64,000 nt of DNA from Bradysia coprophila (lineage: Eukaryota > Arthropoda > Insecta > Diptera > Sciaridae). The stretch spans positions 19,996,001 to 20,060,000 of the forward strand of contig NW_023503493.1 in assembly GCF_014529535.1 (NCBI RefSeq). Reading direction: 5' to 3'. The position numbers and the translations under genes were made by a program. The notes beneath the pieces were generated by a model, which saw nothing but the letters and a program-made list of their open reading frames with translations, made no database searches and was not told where the DNA came from. Shown here one piece after another: positions 26,101 through 36,121 of this stretch. Numbering within the stretch: position 1 is the stretch's first letter; each line of letters starts with the position of its first letter.

Positions 26101-29100
26101 AAAAGAGGTTTTAATGGTAATTGATTTCTTATATACACTTACTCATTAATGTCCAATAGATCGAGTCCTTAATCAGATATTTTAATTCTTCCTGTCTGGC
26201 ATTTTGAATTTTTTCCTTAAATACATTCTCCCATCCATTTAGCTTAATTATTTTGATTCCGATAAGTACTTCATTGATTCGCTTTAATCGTTCGTCCGTA
26301 CATTCCTGGAATTAATTCATTCTGTTTCATTGGTGTAACATTTTGGTCGTGACATTATCGGCATATTACTAAGTTATTCATTCAGGTTACATTGTATCTG
26401 GCAGACTAATTTCAAATATCTGAGGATCTGGGTCAATCTTATATAGTTTAAATCCAGTGTCTGGAAGCTTGCAAGTAAGTGACAAACAGAGCAAAACTTT
26501 CACTTGCTACCATAAATTCATATATGAAAGTAAGGGAAAGCCTTTCGGATTTCACATTAACAGCTTGTCGCGCATTTTTGTCGTCATCATAGTCGATAAC
26601 AGATGACATCACCGTCTGGCAAATGTTACACAAACTTGCAAATGAATGTCCAGCAATGAAAAATATTATAGTTTACGAGTCTACTCCAAATGATAGACGT
26701 TAAGAATATACTGTCGATCTGGTCTGTCTATCTCATTTCTCTTGAATAATAAATTTTCCACTATTTCAGTGAACTGTTGGATTTTCTATTTATGTATCAA
26801 TAAAAGAATCTTAGAACTGCAGGAAAACAGTCCATACATCCGTATGTATACACACATTCATCAATTATCTACAGCAATAAATCTCACAGGGAATTGAATG
26901 AGCTGACGATGTTGCGTAGAATTTCAATACCTCGAACATAATGCTCTCTGCGTTCAGAGTAACACAGTATCTCTTATCGACCGAGAAGAACTTTTTTTTT
27001 TGTTTGTTCAATAAGACGAAACACTGTGTTTATGTAAACTGAACGTTTGCCTCGAATCAAGTGAAACACATACCGATATTATCTTGGAGTTACTTGCCAT
27101 CGCCGAGCCGATAACAAATTGTAATGGTACCATAATAATAATGCACACCAAAGCACCAATAAGAGCACTTATACCCAGTTGCTGGTATAAAAGATACATG
27201 ATAATAGCTATCTGCAAAGGAAATATTGAAAAATAAAATCAATATAACCGTAAATATCGGCCGGAAAAGAAATAAAATAATTAATTCAAAGAAAATAATT
27301 ACTTTCAACGGAATGGCCCAGACATAATGTGCTATCGCTACGAAGGACATAACATTAAGCGCGTCCTCTGACATTAAATTGGTTATAGTGCCAATATCAA
27401 AAACACTTTGTTTCTCTGGCAATTTCTCGTGCGGCCGTTTACCACCCACCGATTCAATTATATTGCAGGAATCATTATTGTCGATTTTATTACCACCGTT
27501 ACCACCAAAGAAACAACTTGAGCTAATCAGAAGTGTTTTACGATAAATTAATCCTTGTATGGATGTTCGTAATCGAATTCCGACCATGTTTACAATATGT
27601 GTAGAAGCTTGCGAGAAACTTGCCTGGGCTAACGATGCAATTAAAACCAACATTCCCATTATCCATCCATTTTCAATAAAATCACACCATCCCAGATAGT
27701 AGATCTGTGAATTTTCATTCATAATAAAGTTTATTTTCGGATTTGGTTGGGATATGTTTCTGGTGTTGGTGTTATTGTAAATGCTGGCATCTGGATCGTA
27801 ATTTGTCGCATTAATTTTGTCAATATAGTCAACAATGTACGATATCGACAACGGTCCAACGAGTCCTGGAAGAAAATCTTCGTTTATCTTTCTGTCAACG
27901 TAAACATAAACACATGCAACTGTATCACCAGACAGATCACCAGTCAGTTTCAGTAAACCACCATATAGAAACATTTTCCAGCTGCTTTTCACGTAACACA
28001 GCCACAGAGAATTTCCTTTGGTCTGTGAAATGGAACGTTTTGTATGAGAAGAATGTTTTCAACAATGGGGACTGCTGCTGATTATTTCGATAATCAAACA
28101 ATCAATCACAAATTTTGATTTCAAAGAATAGGAAGTGGTATAGGAATTAAACACAATTGAAGAGAGTGTGACATGTTAAGTTACGTAAATAGGTAAAATT
28201 AAGTGAAAAGAGTTCCATTTACCTTCAAACTTTGATAAATGATCAAAAATTGATCGTAGTGCGATCGACTGGAATCGTCCTCCGGCAAATGACCCACATC
28301 ATCCAATTCAAGTGGATCAAAATATCCACGCCACAGCAACGGTGTCATCCACCAAAACGATATTTTGGACAAGAAACTGGCATTTTTGTATTTGTAGTTG
28401 CCATTATCAGCGGTTTGGTTCGATCTCATACCTTTAGTATTAGACTATGAATGAAATCATAATTCTCTTACGATTTTAGAAACTTTTGGTAAAATGTATG
28501 AAATTCTTACAATTTTCGATATGGTAATGATGTCGATGCAAACGAGCGATGATATACAAATTATGGTCAATTGGAAGAGAATTGAATAGAAATGGGAGGC
28601 ATACAGCACCTCGGATATTTTAAATGCCTTTATAGCCTTCACAATGATCATCGATACTTCCGTGAAAACAGCAAAGTATAACCAGTCTGTGCATAGAGTG
28701 TTAAGTTATTTGATTGCTTGTAATAGGTTTTGTACATTTACCAATTTTGTTTCGCATTTCTATTATCCGATAAAATATCCATTGGAAAATGGTTAGCGAC
28801 ACAAGACATATTGCAGATATCAGCTTAATAGATGGAGCAGAAGTGAATTCAGGTCTCGGATACGAAGATAGTGTTGCTTCAGCAAGTTCGGCGGCATTTA
28901 GTAAGATCAACGTCAATAAACACGCTGATCGGACGTTGTGTTGTGACAGTAAGCTATCGTATCTGAAACAAATTTCATTTTAGCTATTTTCCAAACAGTG
29001 ATATGGAGTGCCTCATTATTTATATAGAGGCCGATAATTTCGCTTCATTCACATATGCTAAAATTTTCTCGCTTCGTCACGATTTCATTTTTATTGCGGT

Positions 29101-32100
29101 GTTATGTGAGGCATATTACTTACTAATAGTAAACTGTAAATCGTGGTGAGTGCGAAAAGCATTATAGCGAAAATGTGTCTTTAGATCAGATCGAATAATT
29201 CTTTGAAGTAGACTTGCTGTAACAAACATACTTTTATAACCATTATTTATTCAATCCCATGTTAACTCAAAGGCTGTAAAGCTTAAGGAGGTCACGCAGA
29301 TCGCCATTTTATCATGTCCGGAGCGATAGCGGAGGACTTGACGCAGTCTAACTTCCAAAAAAAAGAACGAAGAAAATTTTTTGAGACGCGGCAACTATAT
29401 ATAGGCGAGAATTTAAGTTTCTTTCCTTTGGCCTGTATCACCACAAATCCTATTCTATCTTATTCGCGCTTCAAATACGAGCAAAACGAGCTATCACTCG
29501 ACTATGTAACTTTAAAATTGCCGGAGATACATCGTTTTGAAGTTGGTCATTTTGATAGAAAATGCACCAAATTAACGTTTTCCAAACAATCAAAATCTTT
29601 CAACTTACTCTGTATGTTTCTATCTGTCTATCTGTCTATCTATCGACGGTCGATCTCGGAAACTAGTCAGCCAATCTCCATGAAATTTTGCAAATTTTAC
29701 CAAAAAAAAAATTGACTGGAAACAACCAAAATTTTACCAAAAAAATCTGCGTCGCGTCGCAAAGTGGCAAATGTTCAGGAACAGACCAGCAAGAAAATTT
29801 ATCTGCCACATGCGACGCAGATTTTTTTGGTAAAACTTTGGTTGTTTCCAGTCAAATTTTTTTTTGGTAAACATTATTTGGCAGATGATGAGAAAAACTA
29901 AGCCAGCTTGTTTGAACTAAAATTGATTGTAAAATTTAATTTTTGCGTAACGAAGCTGAAAGCGTCAACTCTAGCGGTATCATTCATTTTAGAAATTGTA
30001 CTTCAAAGACTGCGTCACACTTTTCTCGAAGAGATTTTTGTTGGGATTAGATACAGGGGACCATATCACTTCTGATGATTTCACATTAAAATCATATAAA
30101 AATATTCAGATACCTGTTCTGTTACAATTAACAAATAAGGTCGCTGACCATGATGTAATACCACAATTTTTTAACTTTGTACGTCGTTTTCTTGAAATCC
30201 TTTGACAACCAGGAGTAATGGCTAAGTTTATTGTTAAGATTGAACATTTGGCTTCGGAATTAATTAAAAATTAATCAATATTTAAAGAATTTCTTTAAGA
30301 GTCAATTCGCCAATTCGTCAGCCGAATTTTCAATTTTTGAAACAAGCTATCCCCGATATTATTGAGTTATAGCTCATTCGATTCGTCGTTCAATTCTAGC
30401 GAAGGGGTGTCTGCCATTTTTTTTTTCAAAAAAATCCATTTTGAGTGTAATGTGTCTAAATGTCGTGTGATGTCAGAGGGTGGTCAAAACATTTTTTTAG
30501 TATTAACTTGAGGAAGGAGCAACACAAAAAGTTGAAACTTTGTGGGATTGTTGGCCTATCCACAGTCCATAGTCGGCCTATCCATAGTCGGGAAGCCTCT
30601 TTGACTCTAGGGAAATGGTAGAGCGATGCAGAGTGAACATAGTCTATCTTTAAAACATTGCTAGGCACGCCAGAATTACATACATTTTGATTCTGTTGCA
30701 ATTTAACAGATTGAAGAGGTTTTGCGATCATCTTTATATCGAATATTTCACCTACGCAAATCCTTGTGAATACGTCCAAAACAACTGATATCGTTGTAGG
30801 TGACGCATTCTGCGCTTATACTCAAAAATTGTAAAACAAAAATTTGACCGAAAAAATTCTAGAGCTCAGCTATGAGAAAAATGTGTGAAAATAGATATTT
30901 TTCGAAAAGAGTCGCTCGGAATCGATCGGTTATGGGTTAGAATCGTCCCCCAGACACGTTACTAATAAAAAAAAACTATTTTGGACAAGAAATTTACTCT
31001 TTTATACCAGCCGTAAAGGTCAACTTTTCTTCAAATGGTCCGCAATTCCTGCAACATCAAACTTCTGTGGTGAAATTTTGATATGTGATGGTGGCTGAAG
31101 CCACCTACCATAATATGTAGGCGGCCCATCAGAACAATGATGTTGTAGAGGTTCCGTACTATTTGAAAGTTCACCATACTTTGACTGATGGCTGGCCGTG
31201 GATAGGCCAACAATCCCACAAAGTTTCAACTTTTTGTGTTGCACCTTCCTCAAGTTAATGCTAAAAAATTGTTTTGACCACCCTCTGACATCACATGACA
31301 TTTAGACACATTACACTCAAAATGGATTTTTTTGAAGAAAAAAAATGGTAGACACCCTTTCGCTAGAATTTAACGACGAATCGAATGAGCTATAACTCAA
31401 TAATATCGGGGATAGCTTGTTTTCCAAGTGGTCGAAAAATTGGCGAATTGACTCTTAATTAAGTTTAATATTTTAATTGGACCGAGATTTGTGTTATGGT
31501 GTCCGTGATTTGCGGTATTTCATATAAAATTCAATAGAGACCGATATTTGGAGGTATCTAAAGCGTCATACAAATTATACCGCAAATCAAAGTCCAAGAG
31601 AATCGTGATTTGCGGTATAATTTATTTTACATGTAAATTTACATAAGCAAATCATGATCAGCGACCTGAGTTAATATACTACCTTCCCATGCGAAAGTTG
31701 ACCATTACGCAGCAATTTATCCCAAATTGAAGCAATTGAAAATCATCCATTACATGTGGAACATTTCCGGTTTATTTCATTTTTCTATATGAAAATCAAG
31801 CAGAATTCATTGGATTGCTTCATTCATTGCTTCGATAACTGTTTTACGACAAGTGATGTTGGGAGGTGCGGGAATCGTGGTTTTACAGAAAATGAAAAGC
31901 ATTTCTCTAAAACAATATATAATTGAGATAAAAAATGTCTTGCAGATTGTTCACATATTTCGAAACATGGTTTCTATTCGAACGAAAACATAACACCACT
32001 GCACTCACGAAACATTTATTCAAAAATGATCACATCAACGTTGATTTTTTAATACAAATCCTAGAAGTTGAAATCATGTGTGCATTGACTTTTCATACAC

Positions 32101-35100
32101 ACGAAATTATTCTGTGAGATCTTTTATTGTAAGTTGCCAACATTGCTTCGAAAAAGTGAAACAAAACAAAACAAATCAAAACAAAACATGTTTCGGCCAC
32201 TTGGCAACAAATTACAAGATCTGTTTTAAGGATTAATATTTGGATTTCGTTAATTATTCTTTTATGGTAGCTTAATTATGATTGGACTTAGAGGTAAACA
32301 AAGTGAAACATAAAAATATTGTAAGTATTAGGTCGCGAAACAGCACAAATTAAATTTGTTTTCCGTAGATTTCCCACGGAAAAACAATTTGTTTTTAGCT
32401 GTTTCGAAGCAATTTAAATTAAAAAATTTAAAATTTTTCTTTGTTTACCTCTAAGTTCAATCTCAATGATGCTACCTGGAAAGAGTGATAATCGAAATCC
32501 ATGTATTAATCTTTAAAACAGATCTTGTAATTTGTTGCCAAGTGGCCGAAACATGATTTGTTTTGTTTTGTTTTGTTTTGATTTGTTTCGTTTTGATTCA
32601 TTTTTTGAAACAAGCATGGTTTACGAAAAAGTCATAGACCAATTCCATGTAATGTTTGCACAGTGTACTCTTGCGAACTTAAATGAAAATAAATCAATGT
32701 GATTATTTTTGAATGAATAATTGGTATGGTAAGTGCAATATAGTGTACGTTTTTGATTCAAATAGAAATTCTTCTTCGAAAAGATTAATCGAATTGCGAA
32801 GACTTTTTTATCTCAAATTATTTTGTTACACAGAAATGCGTTTCATTTCGCTATCAAACCATGATTACCGCACCTCCTTTAGAGATGAGCGGGCCGACGT
32901 TTTTTCAATACCCGACCCGGCCCGATCCAATTTTTTGAACCCGAGCCCGACCCGACCCGAGACTTTTCTCTTCGCGGCCCGACCCAACCCGACCCGAAAA
33001 AATCATCGGCCCGACGTGACCCGACTTTTTTTTACTATAAGAAATTTAATGAAAAATCATTTTCTACGCATAAAAGCTTTGCAATAATCTTATACGCGAA
33101 GTAAAATAATAAAATAAGTTAGTGGTTCATGCTTTATAGGCTTTTATTGGCTTTCTTTAAATTTGTATTTCTAAGTCGGGCCGGCCCGAATTTTTGTTTT
33201 CAATGCCCGATCCGACCCGGCCCGAATGAATTTTCAAAACCCGGACCCGAACCCGATCGGGCCGGGTCGGGTCGGGCCGATGTATTTCGGGCGGCCCGCT
33301 CATCTCTAACCTCCTTGTATGTCTCGCCTTCGGATCTGACACACAAACTCAGCTCTTATCGAAAAGTGTAATGAACTACTTTCGCAGGATGTAATGTATC
33401 CTAAATAAGTTCTTCTTTTGATACAGTTAGTTTTAGTTGTAAATTACGTATTACATTAAACTATACAATTAGAGTTACACTGTAGAGATAAATTATCAAC
33501 GTCGCATCTGCAATAAAATCGAGACGAGTTCAATTTATTTTCTACTAACAGAATTGCGATATTAAGTGAAACTTACCCGCCAAAACTTTATTATCATAAA
33601 ATCGAAAGTAGACTGAAACATCTGATCACATTCCCTCCATCCACAGCTTTTAATTGTGCCAATTTTTACGTTGGTGTGTTCATTAAGTCAAACAATCAAT
33701 CTAGATCGTTTCGTGTTTCGATTAAATAGAAAAAGAATCAAAGGATTGCCGATTTTTGTATAACAAGTGCAATCAGAAGCATTATAACTGATTAGAAAAG
33801 TTTTAATAAGTTTTCGGAAACATGGAAAGAAATGGTAAACGCAAACCAACAATGAATGAACAATGTGAAAGCAATTGGACGGAATCTGACGGATTACGCT
33901 TACAAGAATTGTTTGACAATGGATTGTTGAGTTTGGCAGATCCAATTTCGAAAATAATAAGCTTAGACAAACGCTTCGCGAAATTTAATAGTCGGGTTCT
34001 TGGAAGTCGTTTGGGACGGTTAAGAAAAAATAATGGTGAGGAATCTTAAGATCGTCGAAATACTTGAAGTTAAATTGACTCCTCATTTCATTTATTGTCC
34101 AGCTTCCACTTCGTCAGTCAACGGTGCATCAAGAAAAGATGAAGTAATTAATCTACGGGCTAGTTCAGAAACGTCGGACTCAGATGAATGTAGTCTAATT
34201 TGTGACAACATGCCATTTTTATGCTTTACTTATGTGGATACCAGCGACGAGAAAGAAAAAGTCGTCATACTATTGGATCTTCCAGGTGGTACAAAAAGCT
34301 ATGAATGGAAGTTCAACGATCGGGGTGACGGTATTATTCTACAAGTGGAATGGAGCCGTGCTCTATACGATGTTTCCAGCTTTTCAGGGTTTACTGCAGG
34401 AGATGATCAAAAGTTAAATGCGATGCAGGAAATGCTTTCGAAGCAAGATATTAGCCGAAAGAAAATTCCGAAATGCAGAATCCAAGTTTCATTAGGCAGA
34501 AAAGTTCGCATAGACGATGATTCCTGGGAAGCTACCGTCATTAAACATGAAGGCAGTAAGATCCTCATGATCGAATTTTCGGAATATCACGAAAAAATTT
34601 TTAAGAAATTAAAACGAGGAAGCTTCGCGGATAATTAATAAATTTCTTAAATGATAATTATACGCAATGCTAGCGTAGTGGTATCGTGAGTGTGTCGTGA
34701 TTTTCTTAGTATATTAGTATTAGAATCTAAAATGGATTATTTGAATTGAACTAATTCTTTAAATTCTATCCATAATTTGAGCTGTTATCAAATGAATACT
34801 TTTTTCTCAATAAAATGTTAGTGAAGTTGATAATTTGATGTTATTTAATGTTTCGCTAAATTTCTCTGAAATCTTGCTTAGAAGACGCAGTGTAAGTAAA
34901 AATGTTCAACAGCTGAATGAAATATTGGTCAACTCCATTCATTACCCATTTTGTAACCCAAATTCGAACTTTGCTGACCCATCTAGTCATTCTATGATCG
35001 ACTGTGTACGTCTTATATATATGAGAACGATGGATTTCGATCGAACACTTCATGGATTTCCTATCTAACGAAATAAGTGTTGGCGTCGTTACATTGATTT

Positions 35101-36121
35101 ATTACAGAAGAATTGGCATATTTCGATAGTAACACATTGGTTATTCGTTTGAATCCTAAATAAATTACCCTGATTGCTCAATAAAATGGAAAACGGTTCT
35201 GGTTTCACATTGGTCTGAATATTTAAAAGTTTTCTGGATAGTGGCAATTTTGTGAATTGTGTCAGAATACATATTCACGGAATTTCACACAAATGTCCTA
35301 AATACCAACCAGTAACAACACTATAAGAACCTCAAATTTTAAAATCAGACATGCATGTAATTGAGTTTATTTTCGTAAAAAGAAAACGAAAATAGAACTC
35401 TGGTGTTTACATTTAATAAATATACGAGATTTTTAAAATATTCTCTCGGGAGCAGCGATTAGGCATCTTAATTCATAGGTACAATATGAGTGTACGTACG
35501 TACGTACGTATACGTATGTGTATTGTGTATGAATTTGAACTATACTAAAAAAGAAAACGATTTTCAGTTTCTAAGAATAAACCTCGGTTTCAGTAATTGG
35601 ATATGAATCAAGGGTTTACAATAATAAAAAAAGTATAATTGATTCATCGTTCGTCGTGCTTCAGTGTTTAGTGCTTCGTTCGTAAACCAATGCAAATTAG
35701 ATTAGTACCTTTCGGTTCTACCGTTCTACTGACAAACAATGTGGAACTTTTCTACTCACACACCGAGTAGATTACTCTAATTTATATTCTCAAAAGTACA
35801 GAGAGATTCATTCATCAGCAGCTCATATGTTTTAAATTTTCACTTTATATTATATTGATGTACACCGCATTTTACTGTAACGACTTATCGTTCAGTGATA
35901 GCATAACCGGAGGTCATTTTTGTTCATCTTTTTCAAGTTTTGTTAATGTATGGTCCCAGCTAACACTCAACATACCTTTGTTTATAATTGGTGAATAAAT
36001 ACAATGAGGCTAGTCCCAGTAACAGTGCTAATATTGACGAAACTATTGCAGTAATAAAATCCAAATGACAAATAGTGATTGCACTCGTTGGCACCGAACT
36101 ACAAATTTTTAACACAAACAT
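8411..36121 (-). CDS. Sur: Sulfonylurea receptor-type ABC transporter (ABCC8/9 family, Sur)
   Basis: ABCC protein of the sulfonylurea-receptor type, the regulatory subunit of K-ATP channels in vertebrates. Exons (-): 36121-35976, 28962-28742, 28686-28511, 28444-28223, 28022-27929, 27865-27303, 27211-27074, 26305-26143, 26029-25379, 25293-25188, 23940-23679, 23514-23377, 23039-22909, 22835-22739, 16649-16369, 13896-13722, 13621-13400, 12881-12724, 12606-12411, 11366-11126, 9400-9273, 9163-8820, 8755-8611, 8548-8411; 5136 nt, 1711 aa. Hydrophobic TMD0 is in exons 1-3; FWWMTPLL starts the linker; [18 protein letters not shown] is SUR-like. NBD1: GKSGSGKS about residue 800, LSGGQ about 890, then DDP. 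NBD2: GRTGSGKST, degenerate signature [28 protein letters not shown]. Exon 1 is placed from a matching 2/1 splice phase and the pattern CHLDF plus a membrane helix. Exon 15 (charged linker) fits by phase but has a weak donor (gtttttatt). Another ABCC subfamily is possible but less likely. Confidence 0.82.
9401..11125 (-). other. Sur intron, nothing further seen
   Basis: 1.7-kb intron between exons 20 and 21 of Sur. AT-rich, with short ORFs that show no domain. The neighbouring introns 11367-12410 and 26306-27073 are likewise without supported features. Confidence 0.5.
14511..14617. repeat. Intronic hairpin repeat (107 bp)
   Basis: Arms acttttcacttttatccc and gggataaaaagttgaaaagt enclose a second inverted pair around tggattttacatgc and gcatgtaaaatcca. 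Flanking copies of gttttcgtgt(a/g)aattttgttg at about 14447 and 14650 suggest a larger decayed repeat. It lies in the Sur intron 13897-16368. Confidence 0.7.
14774..14845. repeat. Intronic hairpin repeat (72 bp)
   Basis: Arms tttattttgacgagtt (14774) and aactcgtcaaaataaa (ending 14845) are perfect inverted repeats with a 40-bp loop. It lies in the same Sur intron as the hairpin at 14511. Confidence 0.75.
14937..14977. repeat. Short near-perfect palindrome
   Basis: The arms ttgcaacaacataggtc and gacctatgttgcaa almost touch, with only gaaag between them. It could form a stable stem in RNA or mark the centre of a decayed foldback element. Confidence 0.65.
16838..17185. repeat. CGATAATATCG array, left end of foldback element
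   Basis: About 15 copies of the odd palindrome CGATA-(A/T)-TATCG, some with one substitution (cgatattattg), in both central-base orientations. Starts are spaced about 20-21 bp apart, for example cgataatatcgtttcatgga followed directly by the next unit. Confidence 0.85.
17281..18238. repeat. Large inner palindrome of the foldback element
   Basis: The arm 17281-17705 pairs with 17805-18238. For example ctaacgctaaatcc, atggacgacgcaattttcg, aggtcatccggatcaatatt and agatct recur in reverse-complement order, while the loop is 17706-17804. Arms are about 430 bp and look roughly 90% alike by eye. Short ORFs in it read the same repeat from both sides and are not genes. Confidence 0.85.
18649..19575. 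repeat. Direct duplication of about 0.5 kb within the foldback element
   Basis: The segment 18649-19060 recurs at 19145-19575, offset by 503-512 bp. Shared landmarks are gcaacggatttccagaaaaa (18699 and 19202) and gagcgaagcgagggccgtaa (19004 and 19516). Upstream, 18288-18640 holds shorter, looser repeats around cgataact(c/t)gagtaattyt, about 150 bp apart. Confidence 0.75.
19893..20245. repeat. CGATAATATCG array, inner right block
   Basis: Roughly 16 copies of the same 11-bp odd palindrome as at 16838-17185 with the same spacers (tttcatggg, ttgcacgga, ttacagaaaa). It is followed by the 158-bp tandem repeats. Confidence 0.85.
20273..20700. repeat. 158-bp tandem repeat, about 2.7 copies
   Basis: Units start at 20273, 20431 and 20589 with aacttaggtgttaa. 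Each carries a GC-rich segment (gagcgatccggcccatt, ccccggagcgaagcggag) in an otherwise AT-rich unit. The third copy stops at about 20700. Overlapping ORFs on both strands are by-products of the repeat. Confidence 0.9.
20898..21695. repeat. CGATAATATCG array, outer right block
   Basis: About 35 further copies of CGATA-N-TATCG and variants running up to the right terminal inverted repeat. A larger unit of about 110-120 bp (ttgcacggacgataatattg...gtcgctcggacgataat) is itself tandemly repeated at least three times. Confidence 0.85.
22206..22383. repeat. Hairpin MITE-like repeat in Sur intron
   Basis: Outer arms agtgaccaatttttggccga and, inverted, tcggccaaaaatatgtgact; inner arms gattttttaccatgatgcca and its counterpart tttcatggtaaaaaatcgat. 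About 178 bp with a loop around gtagtagacaac. No clear target duplication. Confidence 0.7.
23143..23176. repeat. (GA)n microsatellite
   Basis: Uninterrupted GA run of about 17 repeats in the Sur intron between exons 12 and 13. Confidence 0.95.
27866..27928 (-). other. Sur: 63-nt in-frame mini-intron (possible exitron) in Sur
   Basis: On the - strand, donor tctg|gtgata at 27928 and acceptor cttccag|gact at 27866 delimit 63 nt with no stop codon in frame. Removing it restores the family pattern [13 protein letters not shown]. Keeping it inserts 21 residues rich in V, Y and charged residues at the start of the first transmembrane domain. Both protein forms are open, so regulated retention is possible. 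Confidence 0.7.
29697..29873. repeat. Hairpin MITE-like repeat
   Basis: The left arm includes ttgactggaaacaaccaaa and ccaaaaaaatctgcgtcgc; the right arm includes gcgacgcagatttttttgg and tttggttgtttccagtcaa. The arms are about 60 bp and nearly perfect, with a 55-bp loop. The neighbouring sequence (29620-29700, tctgtctatc and tccatgaaattttgcaaa) resembles the element at 37026-38235, so it may be the tail of a related repeat. Confidence 0.8.
30298..31455. mobile_element. 1.16-kb foldback element with about 260-bp inverted repeats and TA target site
   Basis: Both ends read AGAGTCAATTCGCCAATT (right end inverted) and both are flanked by TA (30296-30297, 31456-31457), as for Tc1/mariner insertions. 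The arms, roughly 30298-30565 and 31195-31455, match closely, including gaaactttgtgggattgttg and ctatccccgatattattgag. The centre has no transposase ORF, so it is non-autonomous. Confidence 0.85.
32144..32615. mobile_element. About 470-bp foldback repeat
   Basis: The left arm (caaaacatgtttcggccact, caaattacaagatctgtttt, ttagaggtaaacaaag) pairs with the right arm (aaaacagatcttgtaatttg, agtggccgaaacatg, ctttgtttacctctaa). The outer parts are low-complexity caaaa/tttg runs, so the exact ends are uncertain. No ORF and no clear target duplication. Confidence 0.75.
32880..33308. mobile_element. hAT-type MITE with 8-bp target-site duplication
   Basis: 429-bp element with terminal repeats TAGAGATGAGCGGGCC (right end inverted ...ggcccgctcatctcta). 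It is bounded by a perfect 8-bp direct repeat ACCTCCTT at 32872-32879 and 33309-33316, the hallmark of hAT transposition. The interior is GC-rich runs of (c)ccgacc/ggtcgggt, strikingly different from the surrounding AT-rich intron, with no transposase. Confidence 0.92.
33822..34638 (+). CDS. Nested orphan gene, 249-aa protein of unknown function
   Basis: Two exons, 33822-34035 and 34103-34638, separated by a 67-nt intron (donor g|gtgagg, acceptor tgtccag|ct). Together 750 nt, 249 aa plus stop. It lies in intron 1 of Sur on the opposite strand. The N-terminal 70 residues are basic with a helical look: a tryptophan motif ([20 protein letters not shown]) then [13 protein letters not shown], reminiscent of a Myb/SANT-like DNA-binding helix set, but I cannot assign it. 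The C-terminal 170 residues are mixed and look folded ([35 protein letters not shown]). No signal peptide or membrane segment. AATAAA overlaps the stop. It could be a domesticated transposon gene or a lineage-specific gene. Confidence 0.7.
34637..34642 (+). terminator. Poly(A) signal AATAAA of the nested gene
   Basis: AATAAA overlapping the TAA stop at 34636-34638. A second AATAAA-like site, caataaaatg, lies near 34809. Confidence 0.45.
34643..35975. other. Sur intron 1, 5' part
   Basis: No supported gene. Contains a (GTAC)n tract at 35491-35520 and AT-rich sequence up to the donor of Sur exon 1 at 35975. Confidence 0.5.
35491..35520. repeat. (GTAC)n microsatellite
   Basis: tgtacgtacgtacgtacgta followed by tacgtatgtg. 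A self-complementary tetranucleotide repeat in Sur intron 1. Confidence 0.9.

Larger units (their letters stand above)
28963..33821. other. Sur intron 1, repeat-rich
   Basis: Part of the 7-kb first intron of Sur. It contains the mobile elements listed separately (29697, 30298, 32144, 32880). At 31490-31640 there are also inverted copies of gtgatttgcggtat/ataccgcaaatca. The 133-codon ORF at 29314-29715 runs into a tctgtctatctgtc simple repeat and shows no domain; I do not call it a gene. Confidence 0.5.

Noticed and set aside
26448..26633. 61-codon - strand ORF between Sur exons 7 and 8
   Set aside because: Exons 7 and 8 join in phase 0 to give the expected ABC transporter sequence, so this lies in the intron and adds nothing conserved.
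29090..29150. Possible extra Sur first exon (atgcttttcgcactcacc...) with a gtaagt donor
   Set aside because: Its phase at the donor does not match exon 2 of Sur, which joins cleanly in phase to the exon at 35976-36121.
29314..29715. 133-codon + strand ORF
   Set aside because: It runs through a tctgtctatc simple repeat into a hairpin arm, has no domain, and its neighbourhood looks like mobile-element sequence.
34665..34705. tRNA-like text tagcgtagtggtatcgtg
   Set aside because: It resembles an A box, but there is no B box, no acceptor stem and no cloverleaf; at most a SINE relic.
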